From assembly GCF_003369915.1 (NCBI RefSeq), contig NW_022881603.1:6369249-6433248 (forward strand): a stretch of DNA of 64,000 nt. The letters are read 5' to 3'. Below, piece after piece: positions 10,756-21,003 of the stretch. The position numbers were made by a program, and so were the translations under genes. The DNA is from Drosophila miranda. Taxonomy: Eukaryota; Arthropoda; Insecta; Diptera; Drosophilidae. Within the stretch, counting starts at the first letter, position 1. Every line of letters begins with the position of its first letter. The notes beneath the pieces were generated by a model that was not told where the DNA came from, ran no database searches, and saw nothing but the letters and a program-made list of their open reading frames with translations.

Positions 10756-10988
10756 TTATCAACTGGCACTGGGAACTTTTCGACTGCCCTCGTCGTCTCA
10801 TCACTTGGTCTTATCGTATTCTTTTCTATTATATACCCAGAAAATTAACCTTTTGTCGTATCAGCTGACACTTTCTCCAATTTATACGTAGCCCATTCAT
10901 TTCCGCTATCTTCAGTACTTTTCTCAACTTTAACAAACCCTCTTCTATATCTTGACTACAAATAATAACGTCATCCATATAGACTGCT
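10756..10988 (-). pseudogene. Gypsy G1 reverse transcriptase, distal fragment
   Basis: Codes for the piece after the RT catalytic motif (AVYMDDVIICSQDIEEGLL...QKVNFLG), continuing the polymerase of 15471-16210 once the LINE and one TSD are removed. Relative to G2 (37054-37290) one C of a CCCC run near 10840 is missing, so the frame ends after LGI. Confidence 0.8.
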
Positions 10989-11142
10989 TTTTTTTTATTT
11001 TTTTTTTTATTTAGCGTTGAATCCGTACATAGCATATAACGTATCTTAACATCACTGGTAAATAATATTGGGGTAGCCAAACCTAATGCTAAATGCGAGA
11101 GGACTTACAAAAAATATAATATTATAATATTGGGAGGGAAAC

Positions 11143-11967
11143 TTAGAGTTGGCCAATAATTTTGGCAAAACCAAATCTCTTCAACCGCCTCAAAGGCCTG
11201 GCAGGTAGTAATCGTCTGGCGAGCATACTATGGTGTCTAATTAGCCTGTCACTGTATCTGCTGGTGTGCCTTCCAATCTGCTCCTCTACTGTATGCAGAT
11301 TCAAATCCCGATGTAGGGTGGAGCCGCGCACGTACCAAGGGCAGTTCGTTATTTGCCTCATGGCGCGATTCTGCAAGACCTGTATCCGTTTATAGTTCGA
11401 TTTGGCAGCTATACCCCAAATCTGCACACCGTAGAGCCAGATCGGGGCTACACAGTGTACATAAACTGCTCTTTTGGCTCTCAGTGACATGGTGCTTCTT
11501 CTGTTAATCAGCCACCGCAATTGCTGCATTCTTTGCCCACATTTACGAGCCGTAGCTTTCAAGTGTGGACCAAAAGTAAGACGCTTATCAAGGGTGATAC
11601 CGAGATACTTTGCTTGCTCTGGTTGGTCCAAAGTTACGCCTTCAAACTTTATGGGTGGGGTGTGGTCTATGAGCGCTTTCAGGGTGAAGCATGGATTGGT
11701 GGTCTTCAGTGGGTTGACTTTTAAATTCCATCTTTTGCACCAAGCTGCCAAAGAGTAGAGGTACTCTTGGAGACCATCTGCTGCCTCAAGGCGGCACTTG
11801 GAGCTGTAGAGCAGTGCTATATCGTCCGCGTAGGTAGCAAGCAGAGCCTTACGGGGGGCCTCCATATGTTGCTCGCTTGGGGAGGGTAGATCTGCAGTAT
11901 AGTGAATTGCACACTCTGTCAATGCCAGGAGCCTTCTTCCTCGGTAGGGACTTGATGACTTCAACAA
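11143..11967 (-). pseudogene. LINE copy 2 ORF2, C-terminal RT part
   Basis: Contains the catalytic LLATYADDIALL motif near the start and the Jockey-type C-terminus with WLINRRSTMSLRAK, YGVQIWG and CPWYVRGSTLHRDL. The first 20 or so residues are read through a deletion junction at about 11902, where roughly 570 bp encoding the RT fingers and palm of copy 3 (about 55958-56535) are missing. The frame is open to the 3' end but cannot make an active enzyme. Confidence 0.85.
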
Positions 11968-12061
11968 TCTCCTCAGCCCTGGCTGGTTTAATGGGTAAGG
12001 CCATTTGTAGAGGTGTTTGCAGACTATCTTTTGTCTCTTTGTACTGCGCCTCTGTGGCGAA

Positions 12062-13291
12062 TTAATAATGGGTGAACCTGTCCCCTAAATGATGTGCAAA
12101 CGAATTGGCCTGCTCTTCTTCGTTTCTAGCAAGTTCACCGTTGGGACACCGGATGGAAATCTGTCTCAACGGTTGTCTCTTAAGAAACTTAGTGGTCTTC
12201 CAAAGCGAATATCCAGCATCCACGGTGTAATCCATGGAAGCAAGCTTTTGTTCAAAGAAGTTGCTTCGAAGTTCTCTCAGGGTGTTTCGAAGTTGCTTGG
12301 CAGCCCGGTTCCATAGAATTCGGTCCCATGGGTCTTGAGATCGGATTGCGCGTCTGCGAAGTCTCCTTTTTTGTGACAAAAGCTCTCTGGCCTCTCTTGT
12401 AAGAACTATTCCATAGGCGGCGCTTGTCGGAGGATGCGAGGGCGTTGAGGCAGCAGCAGCCATGTGTATTCTCTCTGTGATGTTATCTACAGCCATCTCG
12501 ATATCTTCCTCAGAGTTTAGCGTGACGTTCAGTTGAATCGACCTCTCCAAATGTTGCCTAAATGCGAGCAGATCAGTGTGCTTGATGACTAGATGAGGGC
12601 TTGGATTTTCTATAATGCCATCTGTTTTAATGCTGATGACTAAGGCCAGATGGTCGGAGTCCAGATCCCAGCTCTGACTTATTGTTGCTCGAGAATCCGG
12701 AATACCATGATGTACTGCGAAGTCTATGCAGGACGGCGTGTGATTGAGTACATATGGGTACCTGGTTGGTGATCCAGTTGCAAGGATCTTAGCGCCAGTC
12801 GCATAGATGTCTTCCGCTAGCTCTCGCCCCCTAGGGGAATTGTAAGTGTCTCCCCACAGCCAGTGTCGGGCATTCCAGTCACCACCAACCAAATACCTTT
12901 GCCCGCAAGCACGGAGTGCATCGATGTAATGTCTTTCCTCAATCCTGACTCTGGGAGGGCAGTAAATGGCGCTGAACTCCACATCGCCCAGTCCTGTGGC
13001 TACTTTTACTGCTGACATTTGCATGCTGCGTGTCTCAATGACCCTTTGTGGAAAATGACGAAGCGAAGTCTTAACTAAAACCGCAACTCCACCAACGCTA
13101 TTATTATCCCGCGATGGCTTGAAGGCTGGATAGAAGGCATATCCATGTATTTTTACAGCTGCCCCTCTTTTAATTCTGATCTCCGTCAAAAGAAGAATGT
13201 CAACGCTATTCTTGTGCGCGAAGAGCTCAACTTCTTTTGCTTTCCCTGAAATGCCGTTAGCATTCCAGATGAGAACCTTTAGTGGGTTCAT
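12062..13291 (-). pseudogene. LINE copy 2 ORF2, endonuclease part
   Basis: 409 residues from the ATG overlapping the ORF1 stop. The APE-type endonuclease spans about residues 1-225 (WNANGISG, TEIR, VGGDWNARH, SDHLAL); a linker follows. The reading frame ends at a TAA at 12062-12064, where copy 3 has an open codon, so it stops before the RT domain. The endonuclease itself looks complete. Confidence 0.87.
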
Positions 13292-15177
13292 TGAGATGCT
13301 GAAACGTTGTTCTGGAGCTGAAGATTAGATCCAGCCCATTGCTTAATCGTGTTGGCCAATTCAAAAACCATTTTTTCAAGTTTTTCAAGGCGTTGATTGG
13401 CTTGAATATTATGCTGCTGCTGTTCTTGCTGCTGTTGCTGTAGCCACATAAGAAACTGCTGCTGCTGCTGCTGTTGGAGCTGTTGTTGCCATTGTTGAAA
13501 TTTTGTCTGCTGTTGTTGTAGCAGAGCATGAACTTCATATGAATTCTGTTGCTGGTTATTCAATCCTTGTGGCTGATGCGCTTGTGGACTATGAAAACGA
13601 CGCTGAGCAGGTGTAGCAGGTATTGCATTTGAATTACCATTTGCTACGGCAGCATAGGAGGCTCCTGTATTACTTCTAGTGCCTACCAAAGGTTGCTGCT
13701 GAACAATATTTCGCTGGTGCTGCTGTATTGTTGGTCTATTAGCCCCCTTTTTGTGACTAGACTGCAAGGTAGGAAACTGTTGCTGGTCTCCAGGAAGTGT
13801 GGTAGAGTAAGCATATGCCACTTGATTATTTAAGGGGACATGACCCGTCCTGTTCGTATTAATTGTCTTCTTTGCGGAGCCCATTGATAGGCGTAGAAAC
13901 TCCTGATACCATTGGCATCCCTTGTAACTGGCCATATGGCTTCCAGAGCAGTGAATGCAGGTTTGCTGTGCATCTAGGGGGCGTGTGCATTGTGAGGTTT
14001 GGTGATTTTCACCGCATCTGGCACAGTTGTGATGTCGGCGGCAGTATTTGTCTGTGTGGCCGAAATCCTGGCATCGACGACATTGAGCAATCTCTGTGGA
14101 TTTTCGCATCCTTTCAATCCTTATTTTTTGGCGGCAAAGGGTCTTGACTTGGTAAATTTCGTTAATTTTTGCACAAGGCTTAATATTAATGAAAAAAATA
14201 TTAAGTTTTTCGTCCTTGTTAGTCCTTGAGCTTGGATTATGGATGTGAAGGACCTCGAAGCCCAACATTTTAAAATCGGCGGTAATATCATTGTTTAGGG
14301 TGCTATGATGTAGGTCTCTTACAACAATTCTATGAGGCTTTTCAGTCTGCAATTGGTATGTGTGGAATTCTATTCCAATGGCATCGAAACAATCCACAAT
14401 TGCTCTATAGGTATCACTGTCTTTGGGGAGGATTCTGACCGTTTCCCCCTGGTTAGCTTTGACGACAACGTTATTCAAATTTGCAACGTCCTTTATGACA
14501 TCAAATAAGTCATTTAAGTTGCTAATATTGACAACTATTTGCGGTGGTTTTGGAGGGCCTTTAAGCTGAATACCAGAGCTCGTTGATTCTCCTTGAAGAC
14601 ACTGGTCTGTATTAACTGCTTCATAAAGGTGTTCATCCAGTTGGTCATTTCCAGCGTCTGCATCTACATTCATCCGAACTTCCTCATTATTACTATCACT
14701 TGGGATGTTCGTGTCAAGAATGGAAAATCTGTTGTTGGTGTTTGCCTGTTGGCTTGTAGTGGGGGGCAAGCCCAGGTCCCGGCCGCCGCTCCCTCGTTTA
14801 GATTTAGATGACAAAGTCTGATCGTTTTTTCTTTTGCCCGTTCTCCGTTTTTGAGCATCCAGAAGTCGTTCGGCAGCAGTGCGAAGTGTTTTTGCCTCAG
14901 TGTCGTCGGGGCATGTGAATATGGAGTTTTCTTGGCTATCAAAGCTTAGTGCAGGGCAGATACTGCTTATTGTAGCAGTTGCCATGGTGTAGGTGGTGTT
15001 GTTGGTGGCACTAGTGAATATTACTGTTGTTGTGGTTTCTGTGCATGTAGAGCGTTCAGCCTCTGAACGGTACTCAGAACGAATCTCAGAAGGTAATTTG
15101 CCTGATATTAGAAGCATTATCTCATGATCAGTCCGCTTATTTCTAAGCCGAGAGTCAGATGAACTATTCGCATTCAT
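13288..15177 (-). CDS. LINE copy 2 ORF1 (intact Gag-like protein)
   Basis: The only unbroken ORF1 of the three copies: 629 residues from the ATG at 15175-15177. The frame stays open upstream to 15429, but only with a non-ATG start. The N-terminus is Ser/Thr-rich with a basic patch (KRRTGKRKNDQTL), then an acidic linker, then a region before the knuckles resembling the PRE_C2HC domain. Three knuckles follow (CRRCQDFGHTDKYC, CARCGENHQTSQC, CIHCSGSHMASYKGC), then a glutamine-rich tail of about 120 residues and a coiled C-terminus. Predicted role: RNA binding in the transposition particle. Confidence 0.9.
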   Translation of the reverse strand: MNANSSSDSRLRNKRTDHEIMLLISGKLPSEIRSEYRSEAERSTCTETTTTVIFTSATNNTTYTMATATISSICPALSFDSQENSIFTCPDDTEAKTLRTAAERLLDAQKRRTGKRKNDQTLSSKSKRGSGGRDLGLPPTTSQQANTNNRFSILDTNIPSDSNNEEVRMNVDADAGNDQLDEHLYEAVNTDQCLQGESTSSGIQLKGPPKPPQIVVNISNLNDLFDVIKDVANLNNVVVKANQGETVRILPKDSDTYRAIVDCFDAIGIEFHTYQLQTEKPHRIVVRDLHHSTLNNDITADFKMLGFEVLHIHNPSSRTNKDEKLNIFFINIKPCAKINEIYQVKTLCRQKIRIERMRKSTEIAQCRRCQDFGHTDKYCRRHHNCARCGENHQTSQCTRPLDAQQTCIHCSGSHMASYKGCQWYQEFLRLSMGSAKKTINTNRTGHVPLNNQVAYAYSTTLPGDQQQFPTLQSSHKKGANRPTIQQHQRNIVQQQPLVGTRSNTGASYAAVANGNSNAIPATPAQRRFHSPQAHQPQGLNNQQQNSYEVHALLQQQQTKFQQWQQQLQQQQQQQFLMWLQQQQQEQQQHNIQANQRLEKLEKMVFELANTIKQWAGSNLQLQNNVSASQ

Positions 15178-15470
15178 TATACCGTAGCTGATAAGCGAAG
15201 TTTTTATTGCCCCTCTTGTGCGGCTGTGCGCAGACTGAGGGGAATGTCTTGCCCGAAGGGCAGTGAATACAGTTGTAAAAACGTTCACAAATGTGTTTTT
15301 TGTTTTTGTCCAATTGCCGACACCGCACAAAGCAGCACCCGAATTTACGATGTATGCTATTTTTAGCACACAAGAGAATGCTCCGCTAAAGCAGAATAAA
15401 GAAAACCACTTTGCACAAGCGCGACACAACCGATCTCTATGAAAGTTGATTCGAGACTATATAGACTGCT

Positions 15471-16210
15471 GCTTCATTATTCTTTACCAAATCTCTCAAC
15501 ACAGCCATTATAAATCTGGTAAACACCGCTGGAGAATTTGAAATTCCAAATGGTACATATAAAAATTCGAACTGACCATTCTGAGTCACAAAAGACGTAT
15601 ATTTTTGAGACTCGACTTCTACAGGCACATGGAAAAAACCATTTGTTAAATCCAACGTGGTGAAATACTTTGCACCCTGCAGTTTCTCCAACACTGTATC
15701 CATATGTGACATTGGAAAGTTATCGCGAACTATTTTCTCATTCAGTTTTCTGTAATCACAGCATAGTCTCTTGCTACCGTTCTTTTTGGGTACCAACACT
15801 ACTGGTGATGCATACTCCGATGTAATTGGCTTTATAATCTTCTGAGCCAGCCACTCTTCCACTTGCTTGTCCACGATTTCCTGTTCACACAACGGTAATC
15901 GTCTCGGATGCTGGAAAACTGGTATCTCATCCACTAATACAATTTTCATTTTTATCGGCGCATCTACATTTCTCTGAGGTTGGTACTTTCCTACCATACC
16001 CCTAACCTCTCTAGCATGTGCTTCACTGAGATGACCAACATCAATTGTAAACTCCTTCTCAACTTCGGCAATACTTGACATGCAAATGCCTTTATATTCA
16101 TTAAACAATTCCACGCATGAGGACGATGCTACCTGATCAAGTTTCTTATCTTTATCCTCGCCACAAACTCTACGAACAAATCTTGTTCCTGTCTTCCTGC
16201 ATGTCCACAT
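15471..16210 (-). pseudogene. Gypsy G1 polymerase, proximal part
   Basis: Encodes the protease-RT linker and the first RT motifs: PRRLPLCEQEIVDKQ, SPVVLVPKKNGSKRLCCDYR, TTLDLTNGFFHVPV and YVPFGISNSPAVF. The catalytic YMDD follows on the far side of the LINE. It lies in a different frame from the gag-protease ORF, so there is a frameshift at about 16170-16210. Confidence 0.85.
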
Positions 16211-17504
16211 GATCCAGAATAGTCCTTCCTAAAATGGCTTCAAAACCAATATCCTCGTCTGGAATGACATGAAACTCTACCTCCATTTCAATCTCATCGA
16301 TTTTCACTGGTATCGAAAAGCTACCAAAAGTTACAACTTGGCTATCTCCAATACCTGTTAAACATTTCTCCTGGCCGATCAGTTCAAGATTTCCAAATTT
16401 CAAAAATACCCTTCTGCGAATTAAACACAAATCTGCTCCAGTATCAATGAAACCTTGGAATACCAAATTCGCGTACTTAATAACCTTTAATTCCAAACCT
16501 GATGGAGTGAAAATACCTGACGGCTTATCAACGACTTCCTTATCTCGAATAATGTTCGTATTCGATCTCTTTTCTTGTCTGGTTTCGACCTTGACATTAC
16601 AGCTTGCAGCACGGTGTCCTGGTTGGCCACATTTGAAACAACAAAAATCATTTTTGGGACAATCCTTCCTCAAATGCGATTTGTCTCCACACTTAAAACA
16701 TTTCCTAAAATTCTCTGCCATCGACCCTTTCACCGAACTCTCACTTTTATTACTCAGCGGCCAATTCTTACTCATCGGCTTGGATCCGCCTCTAGCTTTC
16801 TGGTAAACATCGATCTGAAATTTAAGCTTCTTTAAGTTTCTAGCTTGGTACAGCATTGCCTATGTTGCCCTAGCGTGTGGTATACCATCCACAAAATATT
16901 CGATTAAACTCTCATCATCTAGTTTAATTGGCTTAGCTATCTCCATTAACGCATACAAAAACTCATGCAACGACTCTCCTTTTTTCTGCTGGCGCTTTTG
17001 CAACATTTTATTCACTTCTACGGACGACAGTTTAACACTAAACTCATCCAACAGAGTTGCCTTCAACAAATTCCAGTTACGAATATCACGCAAACTACGA
17101 GCGAAAGATTTTGCTGCACCAACTAACAACTGCTTGGCATAAATGAATAATTGTAATTGACTCCATTGAACAGTAGCTGCGCATTCTTCTAATTCCTCTA
17201 TCCATTGATTGATGTCGGGGGTATTAGAACCAGAAAATTGTGACACACTACCTTCCACGTCTTTTAGCGTAAACCAAGATTTATACTCTGCCTGTCGCGT
17301 ACCTGGTCGAACTGCTACGGTATCATCCACTTCTGTTACTACGGACTCATCCTCTGACTCTTCTTCATCCTCAACTGGAAAGCCGTGATGTATTAATAGT
17401 CTATCTTGCAAATCGCGCTTTCGTCCCGTCGTCTGCAACGCAAGCTCTCTTAACTTCTCTCGCAAATCTGCGACTCTCAGTGTCATTATCTCTTCAACTT
17501 GCAT
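16170..17504 (-). pseudogene. Gypsy G1 gag-protease (one in-frame stop)
   Basis: The ATG at 17504 begins MQVEEIMTLRVADLREKL. The first 40 residues have the form of a SAP DNA-binding motif. Acidic residues and a retroviral-type Gag core follow, then two CCHC knuckles (CFKCGDKSHLRKDC, CFKCGQPGHRAASC) and an aspartic protease with FIDTGADLCLI and AILGRTIL. A TAG at 16857-16859 interrupts the frame where G2 reads AAG, a single-base nonsense change. The frame is otherwise open to 16170, close to the switch to the polymerase frame. Confidence 0.87.
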
Positions 17505-17717
17505 CGTGACGATTTAAATACAAAATAATTGATATTAGCTTACATATATCTAAGAAAATGTAATTAAATCAACTTAAACAACCTTATTACTGCTGGCCTG
17601 TTAACAATTTTCCAGTTAACATCGACTCCGAAAACGCCTTTAAAGTCGTCACTGTTAACGATCGCTTCTCTGTTAACGCTCACCTTACTATGGGTTTACC
17701 CTTGTTAACTCTCGCTT

Positions 17718-18141
17718 TTTTTTTTTTTTTTTTTTTTCATGTGGAAAATTTGTATATTATTGTAAACAAGTTTACTGCTACCTTTCGTGGCAACTTAATC
17801 TAGTTTTACATTTAAGGGGAAAAACAATTGATCACAGGAGATACATACTTAAACTTAATGTTACATATATGGAGTAGGTACATACATTATTTAGAATATT
17901 TACAAAAAGTTAATGAGATGTTATAGGAGGGATCTAGTAGGGAGATCCAGTGGATGACTCCTTTTGAGTCTTCTTTTCCTTGGCGGGTTAATTAGACGTC
18001 TGGCTAGCGCATTAGGGTGACCACCAAGGCGTTGCAAGTACCTTGCTGCATGTAATTGTATAACATCGCCCACTTTGGGAACCTTTAGGTCCCTCTCGAT
18101 GTCGCTGTTTCGTATGTACCATGGAGCATTGCATATTCGTC
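17718..18141 (-). mobile_element. 5'-truncated Jockey-type LINE fragment inserted in the Gypsy leader
   Basis: About 424 bp with a poly-T start (poly-A tail on the minus strand, 17718-17738) and an 11-bp TSD AACTCTCGCTT (17707-17717 and 18142-18152). The empty site is seen in G2 at about 38993-39004. It encodes the last 70 or so residues of a Jockey-clade RT (NAPWYIRNSDIERDL, then GGHPNALARRL), stop at 17931-17933. It is a different family from the three large LINEs. Confidence 0.9.
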
Positions 18142-18416
18142 AACTCTCGCTTCTGCGCAGAACTTTCCAGACTCCAAATTTGACGCACACACACCACCAC
18201 ATCCAGATCTCGCTTGCCTGTCGATGTCGCTGTTGCCGTCCTCTCTTTGTTGCCTTGCCTTGCTCTCGCTGTTCGCCGTTAACTCGTTGTCGCTTCCCGA
18301 ATCGTCACTGCTTCTGCTGTTACAAAATGGTCGTCTCCTTGCTGCTTGTCTCTTCTTGTAGTTGTAGTCTCCGTCCGACGCAGTGCAACACAACAACAAT
18401 CAATGTTCTTTGATTC

Positions 18417-19052
18417 TTGCTGTTTGCTGCCGTCGTTTTGTCGCTTCTGCTTCCTTTGGAACGAACGCACTCAGATTGTCGTCTCTGTGCCGCTTGTCTC
18501 CTTGTAGCTCTAGCCTCTCAGACGCAATGCACAACAACAACAACGAAGGTTTTGATTCTTGCTGTGTTTGCTGCCGTCTGCCGTCGTTTTGTTGCTTCTG
18601 CTCTCTTTGGAACGAACGCGCTCAAATTGTCGTCTCTGTGCCGCTTGTCTCCTTGTAGCTCTAGCCTCTCAGACGCAATGCACAACAACAACAACGAAGG
18701 TTTTGATTCTTGCTGTGTTTGCTGCCGTCTGCCGTCGTTTTGTCGCTTCTGCTCTCTTTGGAACGAACGCGCTCAGATTGTCGTCTCTGTGCCGCTTGTC
18801 TCCTTGTAGCTCTAGCCTCTCAGACGCAATGCACAACAACAACAACGAAGGTTTTGATTCTTGCTGTGTTTGCTGCCGTCTGCCGTCGTTTTGTCGCTTC
18901 TGCTCTCTTTGGAACGAACGCGCTCACTGTGCCGCTTGTCTCCTTGTAGCTCTAGCCTCTCAGACGCAATGCACAACAACAACAGCGAAGGTTTTGATTC
19001 TTGCTGTGTTTGCTGCCGTCTGCCGTCGTTTTGTCCGCTTCAGCTCTCTTGA
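18417..19052. repeat. 150/151-bp minisatellite in the Gypsy G1 leader
   Basis: Four units with the landmark GTAGCTCTAGCCTCTCAGAC near 18506, 18656, 18807 and 18946, preceded by a diverged partial unit. The last interval is about 12 bp shorter. Each unit carries a CAACAACAACAACGAAGG motif. G2 has five units. Confidence 0.93.
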
Positions 19053-19230
19053 ATGTCTGCTCACACTAATGCGCCTTCTTCGACAAGTGTCTCTTTCGCA
19101 CTTCTAGGCCAGACTGCCATTCAATTTCGCACCGCGACCGATCTCTTGTGTCACAAGTCTCGTGTTCGCCAAAATTTCCAAATACACGCACAAATCTCAC
19201 TTGCAAATGTTGTTGTCTTGGGCTTATTTT

Positions 19231-19244
19231 CGGACGAGCCCCCA
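19231..19244 (-). other. Gypsy G1 primer-binding site, tRNA-Pro-like
   Basis: On the minus strand it reads TGGGGGCTCGTCCG, the first 14 bases of the classic proline-tRNA primer site; the bases after it differ. It sits just inside the LTR end that begins at 19248. Confidence 0.65.
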
Positions 19245-19247
19245 ATT

Positions 19248-19600
19248 TGTAGTAGTTTAAGTTGCTTGATGGCAACGAGTAACATTTATTTGATAAGTAT
19301 GTTGGACTTAAAATTATAACAGCTCTAAATTTTACAAGTATGTTTGTGCGTGTACGTCTGATGCGTGGCTGAACTGACAACTGACTGATCTCTCTCTCTT
19401 GCTATCGGCTCTCTCAGAGCCGATTACTGGTCTATCCCGACGACACGACGAAAACACGACCGCTTCGTGTCTCTCTCTTTCCTTCGTTTCCTACATGTAT
19501 TCAAGATCAATAGAAGGGAGACCTAAGAACATTTTCCATGTCTTTCGATGGGTGTTCTGCTCTCTTTTGAAAACATTTTTTTGAAAAGCTAAGAAAGGAA
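19248..19600 (-). repeat. Gypsy G1 5' LTR (outer boundary unresolved)
   Basis: Starts TGTAGTAGTTTAAG on the plus strand, the reverse complement of an LTR ending CTACA, directly before the primer-binding site. No second LTR exists in the window to fix its length. The same sequence follows G2 from 40253. Confidence 0.45.
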
Positions 19601-19748
19601 GCAGTAGATTGTTTTATATTGTTTGGCGTGTTAAAAATGAATCATTTGAATCAGAGCACATTATTTAAAAGAGTAGAGTACTCATTTATCGTTGTGTTTG
19701 TATCATGGCTCTCACTATCCTCAGCCATTCATGATAATATTCGCTTTT

Positions 19749-20813
19749 TATACCCGATACTCAAAATGAGTATTGGGGTATATTAGATTTGTGGTAAAAG
19801 TGGATGTGTGTAACGTCCAGAAGGAATCGTTTCCGACCCCAAAAAGTATATATATTCTTGATCAGCATCAATAGCCGAGTCGATTGAGACCTGTCTGTCT
19901 GTCCGTCCCCTTCAGCGCCTAGTGCTCAAAGACTATAAGAGCTAGAGCAACGTTGTTTTGGATCCAGACTTCTGTGATATGTCACTGCTACAAAAATATT
20001 TCGAAACTTCGCCCCGCCCACTTCCGCCCCCACAAAGGACGAAAATCTGTGGCATCCACATTTTTAAAGATACGATAAAACCAAAAACGCAGAATCGTAG
20101 AGGATGATTATATGTTCTAGAGTGTAAAATCTCAACCAGATCGTATTATTATTATAGCCAGAATCAAGAAAACAATTTCATTCTTTCTCGCTCTGTCTCT
20201 CTCTAACACACAGGTTTCATGGTCGGTTTTGCCAATTGCAAAATATGAGTTCAAGGATCTCAGAACCTATTAGAGCCAGAGCAACCAAATTTGGTATCCA
20301 CACTCCTGTGATATCGGACCTTGACCGTTTCATGTCCAAATTTCGCCACACCCCCTTCCGCCCCGCAAAGGACGAAAATCTGGGGCATCCACAAATCTCA
20401 GAGACTATTAAGGCTAGAGTAGCCAAATTTGTTATCCGCACTTCTGTTAGATCTTACTATAAAACGTATATCTCAGAATTTCGCCCCACCCCCTTCCGCC
20501 CCCACAAAGGACGAAAATCTGTTGCATCCACAATATTGCAGATTCGCAGAATCATAGATAATGACCATATCTATCAGATTGCTGAATCTGGATCAGATCA
20601 GATCATTTTTATAGCCAGAAGGAACAAATCAATTTGCACTGGCTACGCAGCGCCCGACGTCACGCTCAGACTGATTTTCTGTCTCTCTCGCACGCACTCT
20701 TTTTCGTGTCGTTTAATATTAGCGGCGTCTGCCAGAGGAGAGCCATACTGACTTAGTATCGGGTATAACTGTAGAGTTGCGGTGTCCGCAGCAACTCACA
20801 ACGTTCCCCTCGT
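19749..20813 (+). mobile_element. ISY element, copy 3 (both ends present)
   Basis: A complete-length copy with a 5' TATACCCGATACTC box, tetranucleotide run (about 19892-19908), GA/CT block (20187-20210), second CT block TGTCTCTCTCGCACGC (20681-20696), subterminal box, hairpin and CGT end. It is the left neighbour of host gene copy A and corresponds to ISY copy 9. Confidence 0.9.
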
Positions 20814-21003
20814 TATTAATGGAAACGTCTTATCGGACCAATAAACATTGATAATAGCTTATCGTTCAACGTTCTCCGATTGGTAAATAAATAAATAGCA
20901 TCTGCAGAGCCGATAGGATGGGTGTGCTTTGCTTTTATTGTGTAACTAATTGTATATTACGATTAGCCCCTGAGTTATTAAGTGATCTGTGGTAAGTCTA
21001 ATT
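20814..21003. other. 3' flank of host gene copy A
   Basis: AT-rich DNA with AATAAA-like words that resemble weak polyadenylation signals. The same sequence follows gene copy B, except that an inverted ISY is inserted there at 41864. Confidence 0.4.

Larger units (their letters stand above)
10989..15458 (-). mobile_element. Jockey-clade LINE, copy 2 (full ends, internal deletion)
   Basis: Flanked by a perfect 12-bp TSD, ATATAGACTGCT (10977-10988 and 15459-15470). The T-rich 3' tail (poly-A on the minus strand) is at 10989-11012 and the 5' end (AGTCTCGAATC) at 15448-15458. It inserted in the Gypsy RT gene beside the YMDD codons. ORF1 is intact. ORF2 has lost roughly 570 bp of the RT region compared with copy 3. 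Confidence 0.93.
17505..19230 (-). other. Gypsy G1 5' leader
   Basis: Untranslated region between the primer-binding site and gag. It contains several GTTAAC motifs (17590-17710), a foreign LINE fragment (17718-18141) and a 150-bp minisatellite (18417-19052). The ORFs seen in it are frames through the minisatellite and are not genes. Confidence 0.75.
10756..19748 (-). mobile_element. Gypsy-type LTR retrotransposon G1 (truncated, split by a LINE)
   Basis: Reads right to left. In its own 5' to 3' order it has an LTR-like region, a primer-binding site (19231-19244), a long leader with a minisatellite, gag (16170-17504), protease, then reverse transcriptase up to the catalytic region. A LINE (10989-15458) splits it there; it resumes at 10756-10988 and is cut by ISY copy 2. 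RNase H, integrase and the 3' LTR are missing. The copy at 37054-40753 has the same left break against ISY, so the truncation predates their duplication. The right limit is uncertain: the last 150 bases before 19749 may be flank. Confidence 0.85.

Noticed and set aside
18417-19107. Overlapping Cys/Leu-rich ORFs of 60-180 codons (also 39234-40112)
   Set aside because: They are frames through the 150-bp minisatellite in the Gypsy leader. The periodic sequence explains the openness.
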